From contig SCUO01000069.1 of assembly GCA_004297395.1 (NCBI GenBank), positions 1-50,414 of the forward strand: a stretch of 50,414 nt of DNA, in the 5' to 3' direction. The position numbers and the translations under genes are program-made. Of the stretch, positions 26,531-34,662 are shown piece after piece. Positions within the stretch are counted from its first letter, which is position 1. Every line of letters starts with the position of its first letter. Source of the DNA: Chloroflexota bacterium (lineage in GTDB: Bacteria; Chloroflexota; Limnocylindria; Limnocylindrales; CSP1-4). The notes under the pieces are model-generated. The model worked only from the letters and a program-made list of their open reading frames with translations, did no database searches and was not told the origin of the DNA.

Positions 26531-28122
26531 GCGTCCGCCGTCGCGAATGCGCCCGAGCCACCCGCCAGGGCCGAGTCGTCCGCGATCACCCAGCCGTCGG
26601 CCATCTGGAGCCGGCGGCTGGCGACGCGAGTCGCGAACCGCTCGTCGTGCGTCGCGGCGAGGACGGCGGTCCCGGCCTCCACGAGCTCGTCGAGGATCGT
26701 GGCGAGCGCCTCCCAGCCGCGCCGGTCCTGGCCGAAGGTGGGCTCGTCGAGGAGCAGGACCCGGGGCCGCCGGACAAGCGCCGTCGCAAGGGCCAGGCGC
26801 CGCTGCTCTCCGCCCGAGAGGCGATACGGGCTGCGCTCGCCGAACGATTCGAGGGGCATGCCCAGCCGTTCAAGAAGCCCGGCGGCACCGGCGGCGCGGG
26901 CCGGGTCCAGCCCCAGGGCGATCTCCTCCCCGACCGTATCGGCCAGGAATCCCAGCTCAGCGTCCTGGAAGACCATCCCAACCAGCCGGGACAGCAACGG
27001 TGCCGGCAGGCGTCGAGGGTCCGCTCCACCCACGAGGACGGAGCCGGCCGACGGACGGAGGAGACCTCCGACGAGCCGGAGGAGGGTCGACTTGCCGCTG
27101 CCGTTCGGGCCCACCAGGGCTGCGCGCTCGCCGGCCCCGATCTCGAGCTCGACATCGCGGATGGCCGGCTCCGCGCCGCGGGCGTAGGCGTACCGAAGGT
27201 GCCGGACGTCGACGACCACGGAACGAGCTGCGGCGCCCGCTCCCCAGAGACCCGGCTCCGCCTGCCTCGCAACCGGGCCGTCGGCTCTGCCGGGTTGCGC
27301 CCCCTTCCCGGTCCCCGTCGCCGACCAGTCGCCCGGGAGCCAGATGCCCTCGGTCGCGAGCCGTTTGCCGTGCCGGCTCAGCATCCTCGCCGGCGTCTCG
27401 AGGGCGATCGGGGAACCCGTCCCGTCGAGGGCCAGGACCAGGTCCGCCAGGGGCCAGGCCAGGTCGGCCCGATGTTCGACGAGGACAATCGTGGTCCGCC
27501 GGGCTTCGCGCAGCTTGGCGAGCCGTTCGAACAGTGCCGCCGCGCCCGCCGGATCCAGGTTCGCCGTCGGCTCGTCGAGGACGAGGACCGCGGGCTCGGG
27601 GGCCTCTACGCCGGCCAGCGCGAGACGCTGCTGCTCGCCGCCGGACAGGCGGGTCCCCGGCCGCCGCCCGAAGCCGCCGAGGCCCACCGCGCCGAGCGCT
27701 TCCGGGACCCGGGTCCGCATCGCCTCGAGCGGCCAGGCCCGGTTCTCCAGCCCGAAGGCGACGTCGTCGGCGGCGCGATCCATGACGAGCTGGCTGGCCG
27801 GGTCCTGGAACAGGATCCCGACCCGGGCGGCCACCTCGGCCGGCTCGGCCGCGGACACCTCGAGGTCGCCCACCCGGAGCGAGCCCTGCCACTCCCCGGG
27901 GACGTCCCGCGGGACGAGGCCGGCGATGGCCCGGGCCAGGGTGCTCTTGCCCGACCCGGACGGCCCGACGACGAGGAGGACCTCGCCCGCGTCCAGGCGC
28001 AGCTCGAGCCCGTCGAGGGCCGGCCGGGCCGCTCCGGCGTAGCGGAACCGGACCCCGTCGGCGGCGAGCGGCAGCGGGCCCCCGGCCCGCAGTGGGCCCC
28101 CGGGCCCGGGACCGGCGGTCAG
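26527..28122 (-). CDS. ECF transporter fused double ATPase (YkoD-like)
   Basis: This 531-residue protein contains two complete ABC ATPase domains in one chain. Domain 1 has Walker A GPSGSGKST (53-61), signature LSGGEQ (159-164) and Walker B VLVLDEPT. Domain 2 has Walker A GPNGSGKST (338-346), signature LSGGEQ (435-440) and Walker B VLLLDEPT. The frame is open far upstream, but that part lies inside the ykoE-like gene. No ATG, GTG or TTG occurs between the upstream overlap and domain 1. CTG at 28120-28122, overlapping the ykoE stop as CTGA with AAGGG eight bases before, is the best start. It powers uptake together with EcfT and the S component. Confidence 0.9.
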   Translation of the reverse strand: MTAGPGPGGPLRAGGPLPLAADGVRFRYAGAARPALDGLELRLDAGEVLLVVGPSGSGKSTLARAIAGLVPRDVPGEWQGSLRVGDLEVSAAEPAEVAARVGILFQDPASQLVMDRAADDVAFGLENRAWPLEAMRTRVPEALGAVGLGGFGRRPGTRLSGGEQQRLALAGVEAPEPAVLVLDEPTANLDPAGAAALFERLAKLREARRTTIVLVEHRADLAWPLADLVLALDGTGSPIALETPARMLSRHGKRLATEGIWLPGDWSATGTGKGAQPGRADGPVARQAEPGLWGAGAAARSVVVDVRHLRYAYARGAEPAIRDVELEIGAGERAALVGPNGSGKSTLLRLVGGLLRPSAGSVLVGGADPRRLPAPLLSRLVGMVFQDAELGFLADTVGEEIALGLDPARAAGAAGLLERLGMPLESFGERSPYRLSGGEQRRLALATALVRRPRVLLLDEPTFGQDRRGWEALATILDELVEAGTAVLAATHDERFATRVASRRLQMADGWVIADDSALAGGSGAFATADA

Positions 28123-28724
28123 TCCGGGAACCCTTCGAGGACCCCGGCGCGGCGGAGCGACCGGACCAGGGCCACGGAGCCGAACGCCGCGATGACGATC
28201 GCCGAGATCGCCATCGCGACACCCCGCGCGAGCTGGATCTCGAGCGCCACGTCGGGATAGTAGACGGCCCAGTCGTGGATCCAGGCGGCGGCGGCGCTCG
28301 CAACCGCGGCGATGGCGAGGACCGGCAGCGACCAGGTGCGGTACAGGGTGAAGGCGAAGATGAGCTCGGCGGCAGCGCCCTGGACGAAGCCGGACAGGAG
28401 GGTGTCGGCGCCCCATTGGCTGCCGAGGAACGCCGACAGGCCGGCGGCGACCATCTCGGCGAACAGCGCCGCGCCCGGCTTCCGGACGATGAGCGGCGCG
28501 AGGACCGCGGGCACCAGCCAGACGGCGTAGAACAGATCCTGGAGCACCGGGAACGGGCCGTTGAGCGGCGCGAGGGCGGGCCACGCAGCGGCTCCCCAGG
28601 CCCAGAAGACGACCCCGAAGGTGACGCCGAGGACCGCCGCGACGACGATGTCGCGGGTCCGCCAGCGCGTGTCGATCGAGCGTCCCGGCGCGGCCCCGGT
28701 CGGCCCGGCTGTGGTCGAGGTCAT
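28119..28724 (-). CDS. ykoE: ECF transporter S component, YkoE-like (thiamine/HMP)
   Basis: This 201-residue protein has about five or six membrane helices, beginning TRWRTRDIVVAAVLGVTFGVVFWAWG. It resembles YkoE, the substrate-capture subunit of the YkoEDC importer for hydroxymethylpyrimidine or thiamine. The assignment rests on gene order (S component, double ATPase, EcfT) and on the TPP riboswitch just upstream. A GGAGG site lies about ten bases before the ATG. YkoF, the soluble thiamine-binding partner, is not present here. Confidence 0.85.
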   Translation of the reverse strand: MTSTTAGPTGAAPGRSIDTRWRTRDIVVAAVLGVTFGVVFWAWGAAAWPALAPLNGPFPVLQDLFYAVWLVPAVLAPLIVRKPGAALFAEMVAAGLSAFLGSQWGADTLLSGFVQGAAAELIFAFTLYRTWSLPVLAIAAVASAAAAWIHDWAVYYPDVALEIQLARGVAMAISAIVIAAFGSVALVRSLRRAGVLEGFPD

Positions 28725-28751
28725 GGCTGCAAGATCCTCCGATGCAGAGAC

Positions 28752-28771
28752 GCCGCCCCCGGGAGGGCGGC
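28752..28771 (-). promoter_or_regulatory. Expression-platform hairpin after the TPP aptamer
   Basis: GCCGCCC (28752-28758) and GGGCGGC (28765-28771) form a perfect 7-bp GC stem with a six-base loop. It sits between the TPP aptamer and the ykoE ribosome-binding site. No U-run follows it on the minus strand, so control at translation or by a Rho-type mechanism is more likely than intrinsic termination. Confidence 0.45.
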
Positions 28772-28784
28772 ATCGAGCTCGAAC

Positions 28785-28876
28785 TGCCTGCTTCCTTCGC
28801 CGGTACGAGCCGGATCAGGTTCGGCGGGTCTGTGGCCCCGGCCACACTCTCAGCGCTTCGGCGCTCCCCGGAGGCG
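28785..28876 (-). promoter_or_regulatory. TPP riboswitch (THI element)
   Basis: The minus strand carries the conserved core of the thiamine pyrophosphate riboswitch. It has GGGGAGC and CTGAGAG, a GTGGCC/GGCCAC stem, then ACCC, GAACCTGATCCGG, TACCGGCG and AAGGAAG. The closing helix pairs GCCT near 28875 with AGGC near 28786. It lies about 60 bases upstream of ykoE and should switch off the three-gene importer when TPP is plentiful. Confidence 0.95.
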
Positions 28877-28897
28877 ATCTTCAGTTGTGCCGCGATC

Positions 28898-29776
28898 CTA
28901 CACCGCGGCCGCTGGCTCCGGCGCGGAGGAGGCTGTCGCACGCGCGGCGGCCTCGCGTTCGTCGAGGCGGGCATCGATCCAGGCGATGACGTCGGCCAGG
29001 ATCCGGGGGCCCTCGGGCTCGTTGTGGAGCTCGTGCCGGATCCCGGCGTACGTCCGGCGGGTCACCCCGGGGATCGCCGCCAGCGGCTCGCTCGAGGCCG
29101 GCGGCACGATCGGGTCGTCGAGGCCGTGGATGACGAGGGTCGGAACGGACAGGCTCGCGGCGGCAGCCCGGACGCGGGCCTGCTCCTCGAAGAAGCGGGC
29201 TCCGAACCTGGTCGTTGATGCATTCAGCATCAGCGGGTCGGTTCGGGCGGCCGCCTGCCTGGCGGGATCGCGGGACAGCATCTCCGGGGGAATCCCGTTG
29301 GCGATTCGGAGGCCTGGCAGGATCCTGGCCAGCACCGGCGCCACGGCGTGCTTCCAGCCGGGGGCGTTGTCGTCGATGCCCGGGGCCGAGAGGACGAGGA
29401 GGTCCGGCAGGGGCCGGCGCGAGACGGCGTAGCCGAGGGCGATGAGGCCGCCCATCGAGTGACCGTAGAGGATCACCGGGCGCCCCGGGAGGGCGACCCG
29501 GACGGCGGCGACGCGGTCCTCGACGTCATCGTGGAAGCGTGTCCAGCGATCGATCCAAGCCCGCTCGCCGGCGGACGCCCCGAAGCCGCGATGGTCCCAG
29601 CCGAAGGTCTCGAGGCCGGCCGCCGCGAGCCCCTCGCCGACGTGCTCCCAGCGTCCGCTGTGCTCGCCGAGGCCGTGGACGAGGAGCACGCCGGCCCGTG
29701 GCGAGGCGGCCGGCCAGTGCCGGGTCAGGATGCGGACGCCGTCGCGGGTCGTGGCGCTGTCGGTGATCGAGGCCAT
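28898..29776 (-). CDS. Alpha/beta hydrolase, monoacylglycerol lipase / lysophospholipase type
   Basis: This 292-residue serine hydrolase of the Hydrolase_4 family begins with the oxyanion segment VLLVHGLGEHSGRW. The nucleophile elbow GHSMGG is near residue 106, with the acid in HGLDDPIVPP and the base in GIRHELHNEPEG, as in monoacylglycerol lipases. GWDHRGFGASAGERAWI is also typical. The minus strand has TACGCT seven bases before the ATG and no Shine-Dalgarno, so the message is probably leaderless. It is divergent from the metallo-beta-lactamase-fold gene. Confidence 0.88.
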   Translation of the reverse strand: MASITDSATTRDGVRILTRHWPAASPRAGVLLVHGLGEHSGRWEHVGEGLAAAGLETFGWDHRGFGASAGERAWIDRWTRFHDDVEDRVAAVRVALPGRPVILYGHSMGGLIALGYAVSRRPLPDLLVLSAPGIDDNAPGWKHAVAPVLARILPGLRIANGIPPEMLSRDPARQAAARTDPLMLNASTTRFGARFFEEQARVRAAAASLSVPTLVIHGLDDPIVPPASSEPLAAIPGVTRRTYAGIRHELHNEPEGPRILADVIAWIDARLDEREAAARATASSAPEPAAAV

Positions 29777-29783
29777 CGCTGCG

Positions 29784-29789
29784 AGCGTA
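29784..29789 (-). promoter_or_regulatory. Candidate -10 box for leaderless hydrolase gene
   Basis: TACGCT on the minus strand ends seven bases before the ATG at 29776, with no Shine-Dalgarno between, consistent with transcription starting at the start codon. Confidence 0.45.
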
Positions 29790-29817
29790 CTCCGGGGAGG
29801 CGTGGGACGCCGCCCGC

Positions 29818-29823
29818 TACCAT
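29818..29823 (+). promoter_or_regulatory. Candidate -10 box for leaderless MBL-fold gene
   Basis: TACCAT ends six bases before ATG 29830 and there is no ribosome-binding site. This is the second such arrangement in the 53-bp divergent spacer. Confidence 0.45.
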
Positions 29824-29829
29824 TGGTCG

Positions 29830-30645
29830 ATGCACGGCGGTGAGGACTGGCTCGAGATCGGCGACCGGATCTTCACCCGGCGCTATCGCTTCTTCGACCA
29901 GCAGATCGGGGTCGTCATCGGCGATGGCGAGGCGCTCGTCGTCGACACACGCTCGACCCCGGGCCAGGCCCGCGAGCTCATCGCCGACATCGGCCGCCTG
30001 ACCGCGGTTCCGGTCGGCACCGTCGTGAACAGCCACTGGCATTACGACCATACCTTTGGCAATCGCGACTTCCGACCGGCGGCCATCTGGGGCCACGCGC
30101 GCTGCCGGTCTCGACTCCTGGCCGAGGCCGCGACGGTCATCGGCGTGGTCGCTGCCAAGCTGCCGAATCTCGCGGACGAGCTGCGCACCGTCGAGCTCGA
30201 CCCGCCGGAGCAGACGTTCGACGACGCCGTGACGATCGAGGTCGGCGGACGGGCGGTCGAGCTCCGCTACCTCGGTCGCGGCCACACCGACAACGACATC
30301 GTGCTCGAGGTCCCCGACGCCGGCGTCCTGTTCGCCGGCGACCTCCTGGAGAACGACGCGGTCCCCTACTTCGGCGACGGCTACCCGATGGACTGGCCGG
30401 CGACCGTCCGCCGGCTGCTGGAGCTCGTCCGGGGATCGGTGGTGCCGGGCCATGGCTCGATCGGCGACCGGGCGTTCGTGGAGCGCCAGCTCGGCGAGCT
30501 CGAGGCCGTCGCGGCGGTCGCCCGCCGGCTCCACGCCGGCGAGCTGGCTCGGCCGGCCGCACTTGCTGCCATGCCGTTCGATCCGGCGAGCGCGGTCGAG
30601 CCCCTCGATCGTGCCCTGGCCCAGCTCCGCGGCGAGCTCGACTGA
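29830..30645 (+). CDS. Metallo-beta-lactamase fold hydrolase
   Basis: This 271-residue protein has the MBL metal-site motifs in order: NSHWHYDHTFGN (HxHxDH type), then the third-His motif GRGHTDND, the bridging Asp in LFAGDLLEND, and the final His in VVPGHGSIGDR. These predict a two-metal hydrolase. The family includes glyoxalase-II-like, lactonase-like and beta-lactamase-like enzymes, and the substrate cannot be set. There is no signal peptide, so it is probably cytosolic. Confidence 0.88.
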   Translation: MHGGEDWLEIGDRIFTRRYRFFDQQIGVVIGDGEALVVDTRSTPGQARELIADIGRLTAVPVGTVVNSHWHYDHTFGNRDFRPAAIWGHARCRSRLLAEAATVIGVVAAKLPNLADELRTVELDPPEQTFDDAVTIEVGGRAVELRYLGRGHTDNDIVLEVPDAGVLFAGDLLENDAVPYFGDGYPMDWPATVRRLLELVRGSVVPGHGSIGDRAFVERQLGELEAVAAVARRLHAGELARPAALAAMPFDPASAVEPLDRALAQLRGELD

Positions 30646-30651
30646 GGGTCA

Positions 30652-30676
30652 GGTGGGCCGACGGGTCGGCGGCACC
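30652..30676. terminator. Hairpin between convergent genes
   Basis: GGTG-G-GCCGA, loop CGGG, TCGGC-GG-CACC forms an interrupted stem between two convergent stop codons at 30645 and 30679. There is no T-run. Its position suggests a bidirectional terminator. Confidence 0.35.
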
Positions 30677-30678
30677 AT

Positions 30679-32742
30679 CTAGCAATAGGCGCCGGCCTTG
30701 CCGATCGCGGCGTAGGGGCAGACGGCCATGTCGATCAGGTACAGCAGCGCGCCCCGGTTCCGCGCCGTCTGGGAAGCGATGACCTCGTCGGGCGGCTCGT
30801 GATCGGCATGGGAGCTGACCTGTTCCGTCGGGTAGAGCTCGAAGGTGAACGAGAAGATGTGCTGGGTCGCGTACATCCAGTCGATCTGGTCGCCATCGGT
30901 CACGTACAGGTCGCTCGACTGCTGGGCCGTGTAGCCGTTGAGGGAGGCCATGTGGCGGCCCATTGCCACGAAGGTCGAGTGGTCGTCGACGGTCATGTCG
31001 GCGGGGATGTCCGTCCTGGTGTAGCCGTACGGCCACAGGATGAGCTCGCCGTTGGTATGGAGCGTCACGTGCGTCCGGATCTGCTGCCGACCGTCGATGA
31101 CCCGGCTCAGCACGAAATCGCGCATGACCCGGGTCTCGGTCGCGCTCCACGCGGCCGGGCCGCGGTAGTTCCAGGCCGCGGCGCTGCCGGATGAGCCGCC
31201 GCAGCAGCCCCAGCCATAGCCGTAGTTGCGGTTCAGGTCGGTCCCGACAGCCGACGTGCCGGTGTTCGGCTCGCGGTTCTTGCGCCAGCCGACGTACGGC
31301 CCGCCCGTCAGGTCGTAGGCCCAGCCGTCGGGATTGATAGCGAAGACGATCCAGATCTCGCGCCCGTCGACGAGCCCGGTGATCGTGGGATCCGAGCCGT
31401 ACTCCGTCGCCAGCGTCCTGAGCAGGTACAGCGCCTGCTCCACTGTCAGGTGCTCGCGGGCGTGGTGGAGGGCGTCGAACAGGACCTCCGGCTCGGGCTC
31501 GTCGGTCGCGACGTTGTCGGAGATCTTGGCCGCCCAGATGTCGCGGCCCTCGTAGCTCCGGCCGATCGAGAGGACCTGGACGATGTCCGGGTAGGCGATC
31601 TCGGCGGCCCGGATGTAGGTCAGCATCTCGCCGTAGTCGTGATAGCGGGCGTCGTAGCCCGGATAGGTCGGGCCCGGCGCCGGGACGGCCAACCGTCCGT
31701 CCGCCCAGCCGACGAGCTCACCGAGCGTGATGCCGCCGACCGCGGCCGGACCGCCGATGGCGACGATCGTGGTGGGCACGCGGGCCCGGATCGCATCCCG
31801 GGTCACGGCCGGCACGTCATCGGGTTGGACAAGCAGGATGGGGCCGTCGAGGGCACCGGCAAGCGGTACTGCCGCGAGGGCATCCGGGAAGGTGAGGCCG
31901 GTCGCAATGACGACCGAGGTCGCGGTGGGCAGGTATTCGTTGGCGACCTGGACGGCAGTCGCGAATCGGTCCGGGCCGCTCGAGCGGTAGACCAGGGGCA
32001 CGACCGTCGAGATCGCCGCCGCGACCGCGTCCGAGACGGCCCCGGGACCACCCACGATCACGACCTTGTCGGGGGCCAGCCGGGCGAGCTCGGCCGCGAT
32101 CGATCCGGGCAGGGCGCCCGTTCGGGTGATGAGCACCGGCCAGCCGGCGGCTGCGGCCGCCGATCCGGCGGCCAGGGCGTCGGGAAAGTTCGTGCCGGTC
32201 GCGACGAACGCGACGTCGACCTCCCCGGCCGGGAATGATGCCGCCGACACGAGCGCGCTCGTCTCGTAGCGGTCGGCGCCGGCGATGCGATCGACCGGGA
32301 TCGACCCGCCCAGGGCAGCGCGGGCTCGATCGACGACGACGTCCGAGACGACCGCCGGGCCGCCCAGGACGACGACGCGCTCCGGCGACAGCCGGACGAG
32401 CTCGGCCTCGACGACGGACGGAAGCGCCTGCGCGGCGGTCAGGAGGACGGCGCCGCCCAGTCGCGCCGCGGCCGGGCCGGCCGAGAGTGCGTCGGCGAAG
32501 GTCTGGCCGGAGGTGAGGAAGACGACGGGTGCCTCGCCCGAGGGGAAGAGCCGCTGCGAGATCGCGACCGATGTGGCGTAGCGGTCGGCGCCGCCGAGGC
32601 GCTCGCTCGTGACGGTCGCCGAGGGGACCACCTGGGCCGCCACGGGAGCGGCCGTGGGCGGCAGGACCGCGGCGAGGACGGCGAGGATGAACCCGAGCCG
32701 GGGAGCGACCGAGCGGATCCTGGGGCGCGAGGATCGGGGCAT
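30679..32742 (-). CDS. Secreted M14 zinc carboxypeptidase with N-terminal CWB2 repeats
   Basis: The 687-residue precursor starts with a basic region and a hydrophobic signal peptide ending near AAPVAAQ (residue 37). Residues 45-345 contain about three cell-wall-binding-2 repeats ([45 protein letters not shown]), each with a VVxVGGP-type strand. Residues 360-687 are an M14 carboxypeptidase: zinc ligands His427 and Glu430 in HHAREH and His562 in VTLHTNGE, substrate-binding DLNRNYG, and catalytic Glu635 in FTFELYP. The repeats should hold the enzyme on the cell wall. The true peptide substrate is unknown. Confidence 0.92.
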   Translation of the reverse strand: MPRSSRPRIRSVAPRLGFILAVLAAVLPPTAAPVAAQVVPSATVTSERLGGADRYATSVAISQRLFPSGEAPVVFLTSGQTFADALSAGPAAARLGGAVLLTAAQALPSVVEAELVRLSPERVVVLGGPAVVSDVVVDRARAALGGSIPVDRIAGADRYETSALVSAASFPAGEVDVAFVATGTNFPDALAAGSAAAAAGWPVLITRTGALPGSIAAELARLAPDKVVIVGGPGAVSDAVAAAISTVVPLVYRSSGPDRFATAVQVANEYLPTATSVVIATGLTFPDALAAVPLAGALDGPILLVQPDDVPAVTRDAIRARVPTTIVAIGGPAAVGGITLGELVGWADGRLAVPAPGPTYPGYDARYHDYGEMLTYIRAAEIAYPDIVQVLSIGRSYEGRDIWAAKISDNVATDEPEPEVLFDALHHAREHLTVEQALYLLRTLATEYGSDPTITGLVDGREIWIVFAINPDGWAYDLTGGPYVGWRKNREPNTGTSAVGTDLNRNYGYGWGCCGGSSGSAAAWNYRGPAAWSATETRVMRDFVLSRVIDGRQQIRTHVTLHTNGELILWPYGYTRTDIPADMTVDDHSTFVAMGRHMASLNGYTAQQSSDLYVTDGDQIDWMYATQHIFSFTFELYPTEQVSSHADHEPPDEVIASQTARNRGALLYLIDMAVCPYAAIGKAGAYC

Positions 32743-32788
32743 GCGACGAGCCTCGCCCGCCGGGGCCCGATCGGCAACCCACCAGAGG

Positions 32789-32807
32789 GTCCCGGCACGG
32801 CCGGGAC
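32789..32807 (-). repeat. Hairpin in the leader of the carboxypeptidase gene
   Basis: GTCCCGGC (32789-32796) and GCCGGGAC (32800-32807) form a perfect 8-bp stem with a three-base loop, 46 bases upstream of the ATG at 32742. It could be an operator or a leader-RNA hairpin. No known riboswitch consensus was recognised in this 164-base gap. Confidence 0.4.
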
Positions 32808-32906
32808 GATGGGGCCACGGCGCACCACTGTCGATGACGGACAGGAGCGCCAGCCAAGCGTCGTCGACGATTACACGCTCGCCGCCCGGTGGCCCCCGGG
32901 CCTCGC

Positions 32907-33908
32907 TCAGGCGCCGATCCGGACCACCCAGCGACCGCGGGCCTCGCCGGCCCGGATGGCATCGAGGGCGGGCTCCAGCGTGTCCAGGCCCACCTCCGTC
33001 ACGCGCTCCGCGAGCGACCGCGGGCGGAGATCCGTCGCCAGGCGATCCCAGACCCCGCGACGCTTCTCGATCGCCAGGTAGGCCGAATCGATCCCGAGCA
33101 GGGCCGTGCCGCGGAGGATGAACGGGAAGACCGTGGTGACCAGCGCCGGCCCAGAGGCGTTGCCGCAGGCGGCGATGGCCGCGCCTCGCCGGAGGGTCCG
33201 CAGGATGTACGGCAGCGTCGCCGCACCCACGGCATCGACGGCCCCGGCCCAGCGCTCCGATTCCAGCGGCCGTCCCTCGGCGGTGACCTCGTCACGGGTC
33301 AGGAACCCGACCGCGCCGAGGGCCTCGAGCCAGGCCCGCTCGTCGTCCTTGCCGGTCGCCGCCCAGACTTCGTAGCCACGCTCGGCCAGGATCGCCACGG
33401 CCGTGCTGCCGACACCGCCGCTGGCCCCGGTCACGAGGATCGGGCCATCCGCCGGCTCGAGGCCCCTCGCCTCGAGCTCGACCACGGACAGGCCGGCCGT
33501 GAACCCTGCGGTCCCGATGGCCATCGCCTCGCGGACCGAGAGCCCCGGCGGCAGCGGCACGATCCAGGCGGCGGGCACGCGGGCCATCTCGGCGAAGCCG
33601 CCGTGCCGGCTCACCCCGAGGTCGTAGCCGTGGGCGATGACCTCGGCCCCCGGCTGGAACGCAGGATCCGTGGAGCTCAACACGGTCCCAGCGAGATCGA
33701 TGCCGAGCACCAGCGGCCAGGCCCGGGCGACCTTCCCGTCGGCGGTCGCCGCCAGGCCGTCCTTGAAGTTGATCGAGGACCAGCCGACGCGGATCTCGAC
33801 CTCGCCATCGGGCAGGTCGGCCGGGGCGAGGCGCCGGAGGCCGCGCTCGAAGCGGTCGCCGACGCGATCGACGACGTAGGCGCGGAACGACTCGGGGTCA
33901 GCTGCCAT
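32907..33908 (-). CDS. acuI: YhdH/AcuI-family NADPH-dependent oxidoreductase
   Basis: This 333-residue medium-chain dehydrogenase/reductase has the YhdH/AcuI family pattern. It shows [12 protein letters not shown] near residue 49, [12 protein letters not shown], and the NADPH-binding [39 protein letters not shown] and the C-terminal [10 protein letters not shown] also fit. Characterised members reduce acryloyl-CoA or quinones; which applies here is not known. The ATG at 33906-33908 gives the standard length. It is divergent from the HIT gene. Confidence 0.85.
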   Translation of the reverse strand: MAADPESFRAYVVDRVGDRFERGLRRLAPADLPDGEVEIRVGWSSINFKDGLAATADGKVARAWPLVLGIDLAGTVLSSTDPAFQPGAEVIAHGYDLGVSRHGGFAEMARVPAAWIVPLPPGLSVREAMAIGTAGFTAGLSVVELEARGLEPADGPILVTGASGGVGSTAVAILAERGYEVWAATGKDDERAWLEALGAVGFLTRDEVTAEGRPLESERWAGAVDAVGAATLPYILRTLRRGAAIAACGNASGPALVTTVFPFILRGTALLGIDSAYLAIEKRRGVWDRLATDLRPRSLAERVTEVGLDTLEPALDAIRAGEARGRWVVRIGA

Positions 33909-34015
33909 GCCACCTATCATCGCCGCGGTCGGCGGCCCGCGCAGGCCCGTCCCGGCCATCGCGATCCCGCCGGGGATGAGCGCGGCGCTCGACCCACGTC
34001 GGCAGGGCCGCGCGG

Positions 34016-34021
34016 TAGGCT
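34016..34021 (+). promoter_or_regulatory. Candidate -10 box for leaderless HIT gene
   Basis: TAGGCT ends seven bases before ATG 34029 with no Shine-Dalgarno, matching the leaderless pattern seen at other genes here. Confidence 0.4.
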
Positions 34022-34028
34022 GCGGGAT

Positions 34029-34469
34029 ATGGCCAATGACTGCCAGGTCTGTGCCAAGCATCGCGGCGAGGGTCAGCTTCGAGGCGAGCTCGTAGCCTGC
34101 CTCGAGGGCTTCTGGATCTACCACGCCGGGCCCGGCGAGGATGGCCTGGCGCCGCTCGGCTACCTGTTCATCGAGAGCGACCGCCATGCCCCGTACCTCG
34201 ACGATCTCACGGACGTCGAGGCGGCGGCCCTGGGCCGGCTTCGGACTCGCCTGGCGGGTGCGCTGCGCGCCGAGCTGGATGCGGAGCATGTGTTCGCGGC
34301 GGTGATCGGTCGCGGCATCGCCCACTTCCACGAGCACGTCGTCACCCGCCATCCTGGCGCACCGGCCGACGTCCCATGGCACCAGAGCGACGACGTCGCA
34401 CCGCGCGCGGACGAGGCGGCGATCGCCGACCTGGCCCGCAGGCTGGGCGGGCGCCTGGCCGCGACCTGA
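34029..34469 (+). CDS. HIT-like protein
   Basis: This 146-residue protein has the histidine-triad active-site motif HFHEHVV (HxHxHxx) at about residues 98-104. An N-terminal CQVCAKH pair may bind zinc, and GYLFIESDRHAPYLDDLTD is a HIT-fold strand and helix. HIT proteins are nucleotide hydrolases or transferases acting on AMP-linked substrates. The start is set by the -10-like box seven bases upstream. It is followed by tRNA-Gln on the same strand. Confidence 0.85.
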   Translation: MANDCQVCAKHRGEGQLRGELVACLEGFWIYHAGPGEDGLAPLGYLFIESDRHAPYLDDLTDVEAAALGRLRTRLAGALRAELDAEHVFAAVIGRGIAHFHEHVVTRHPGAPADVPWHQSDDVAPRADEAAIADLARRLGGRLAAT

Positions 34470-34494
34470 CCTCGGCACTTCGGCGGGGGCGGGG

Positions 34495-34500
34495 TATCAT
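34495..34500 (+). promoter_or_regulatory. Candidate -10 box for tRNA-Gln
   Basis: TATCAT lies 13 bases before the first base of the mature tRNA, a usual distance for a tRNA promoter. The -35 region is weak. Confidence 0.4.
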
Positions 34501-34513
34501 TCGGCCCGGCCGC

Positions 34514-34588
34514 TGGCGCGTGGCTCAACGGTAGAGCACCTGACTCTGGATCAGGGGGTTCCAGGTTCGAATCCTGGCGCGCCAGCCA
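34514..34588 (+). tRNA. tRNA-Gln (anticodon CTG)
   Basis: A full cloverleaf can be drawn. The acceptor arms TGGCGCG (34514-34520) and CGCGCCA (34578-34584) pair, and the anticodon stem CCTGA/TCAGG holds the loop CTCTGGA with anticodon CTG. The T arm reads CCAGG-TTCGAAT-CCTGG. The discriminator base is G and CCA is encoded at 34586-34588. It reads the CAG codon. It lies 74 bases upstream of glnS on the same strand. Confidence 0.96.
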
Positions 34589-34662
34589 ACTCCCAGGGAG
34601 TGTGGCGCGTCCCGTCGTGAGCCGCGACTCCGCCCCGTCCGAACGCAGGAGCCGCGCCCGAC

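Noticed and set aside
28123..28974. N-terminal extension of the double ATPase
   Set aside because: It lies wholly over the ykoE gene and riboswitch in another frame and has no ABC transporter features.
32743..32906. Possible riboswitch upstream of the M14 carboxypeptidase
   Set aside because: A GC hairpin is present, but no conserved core of a known riboswitch class could be matched.
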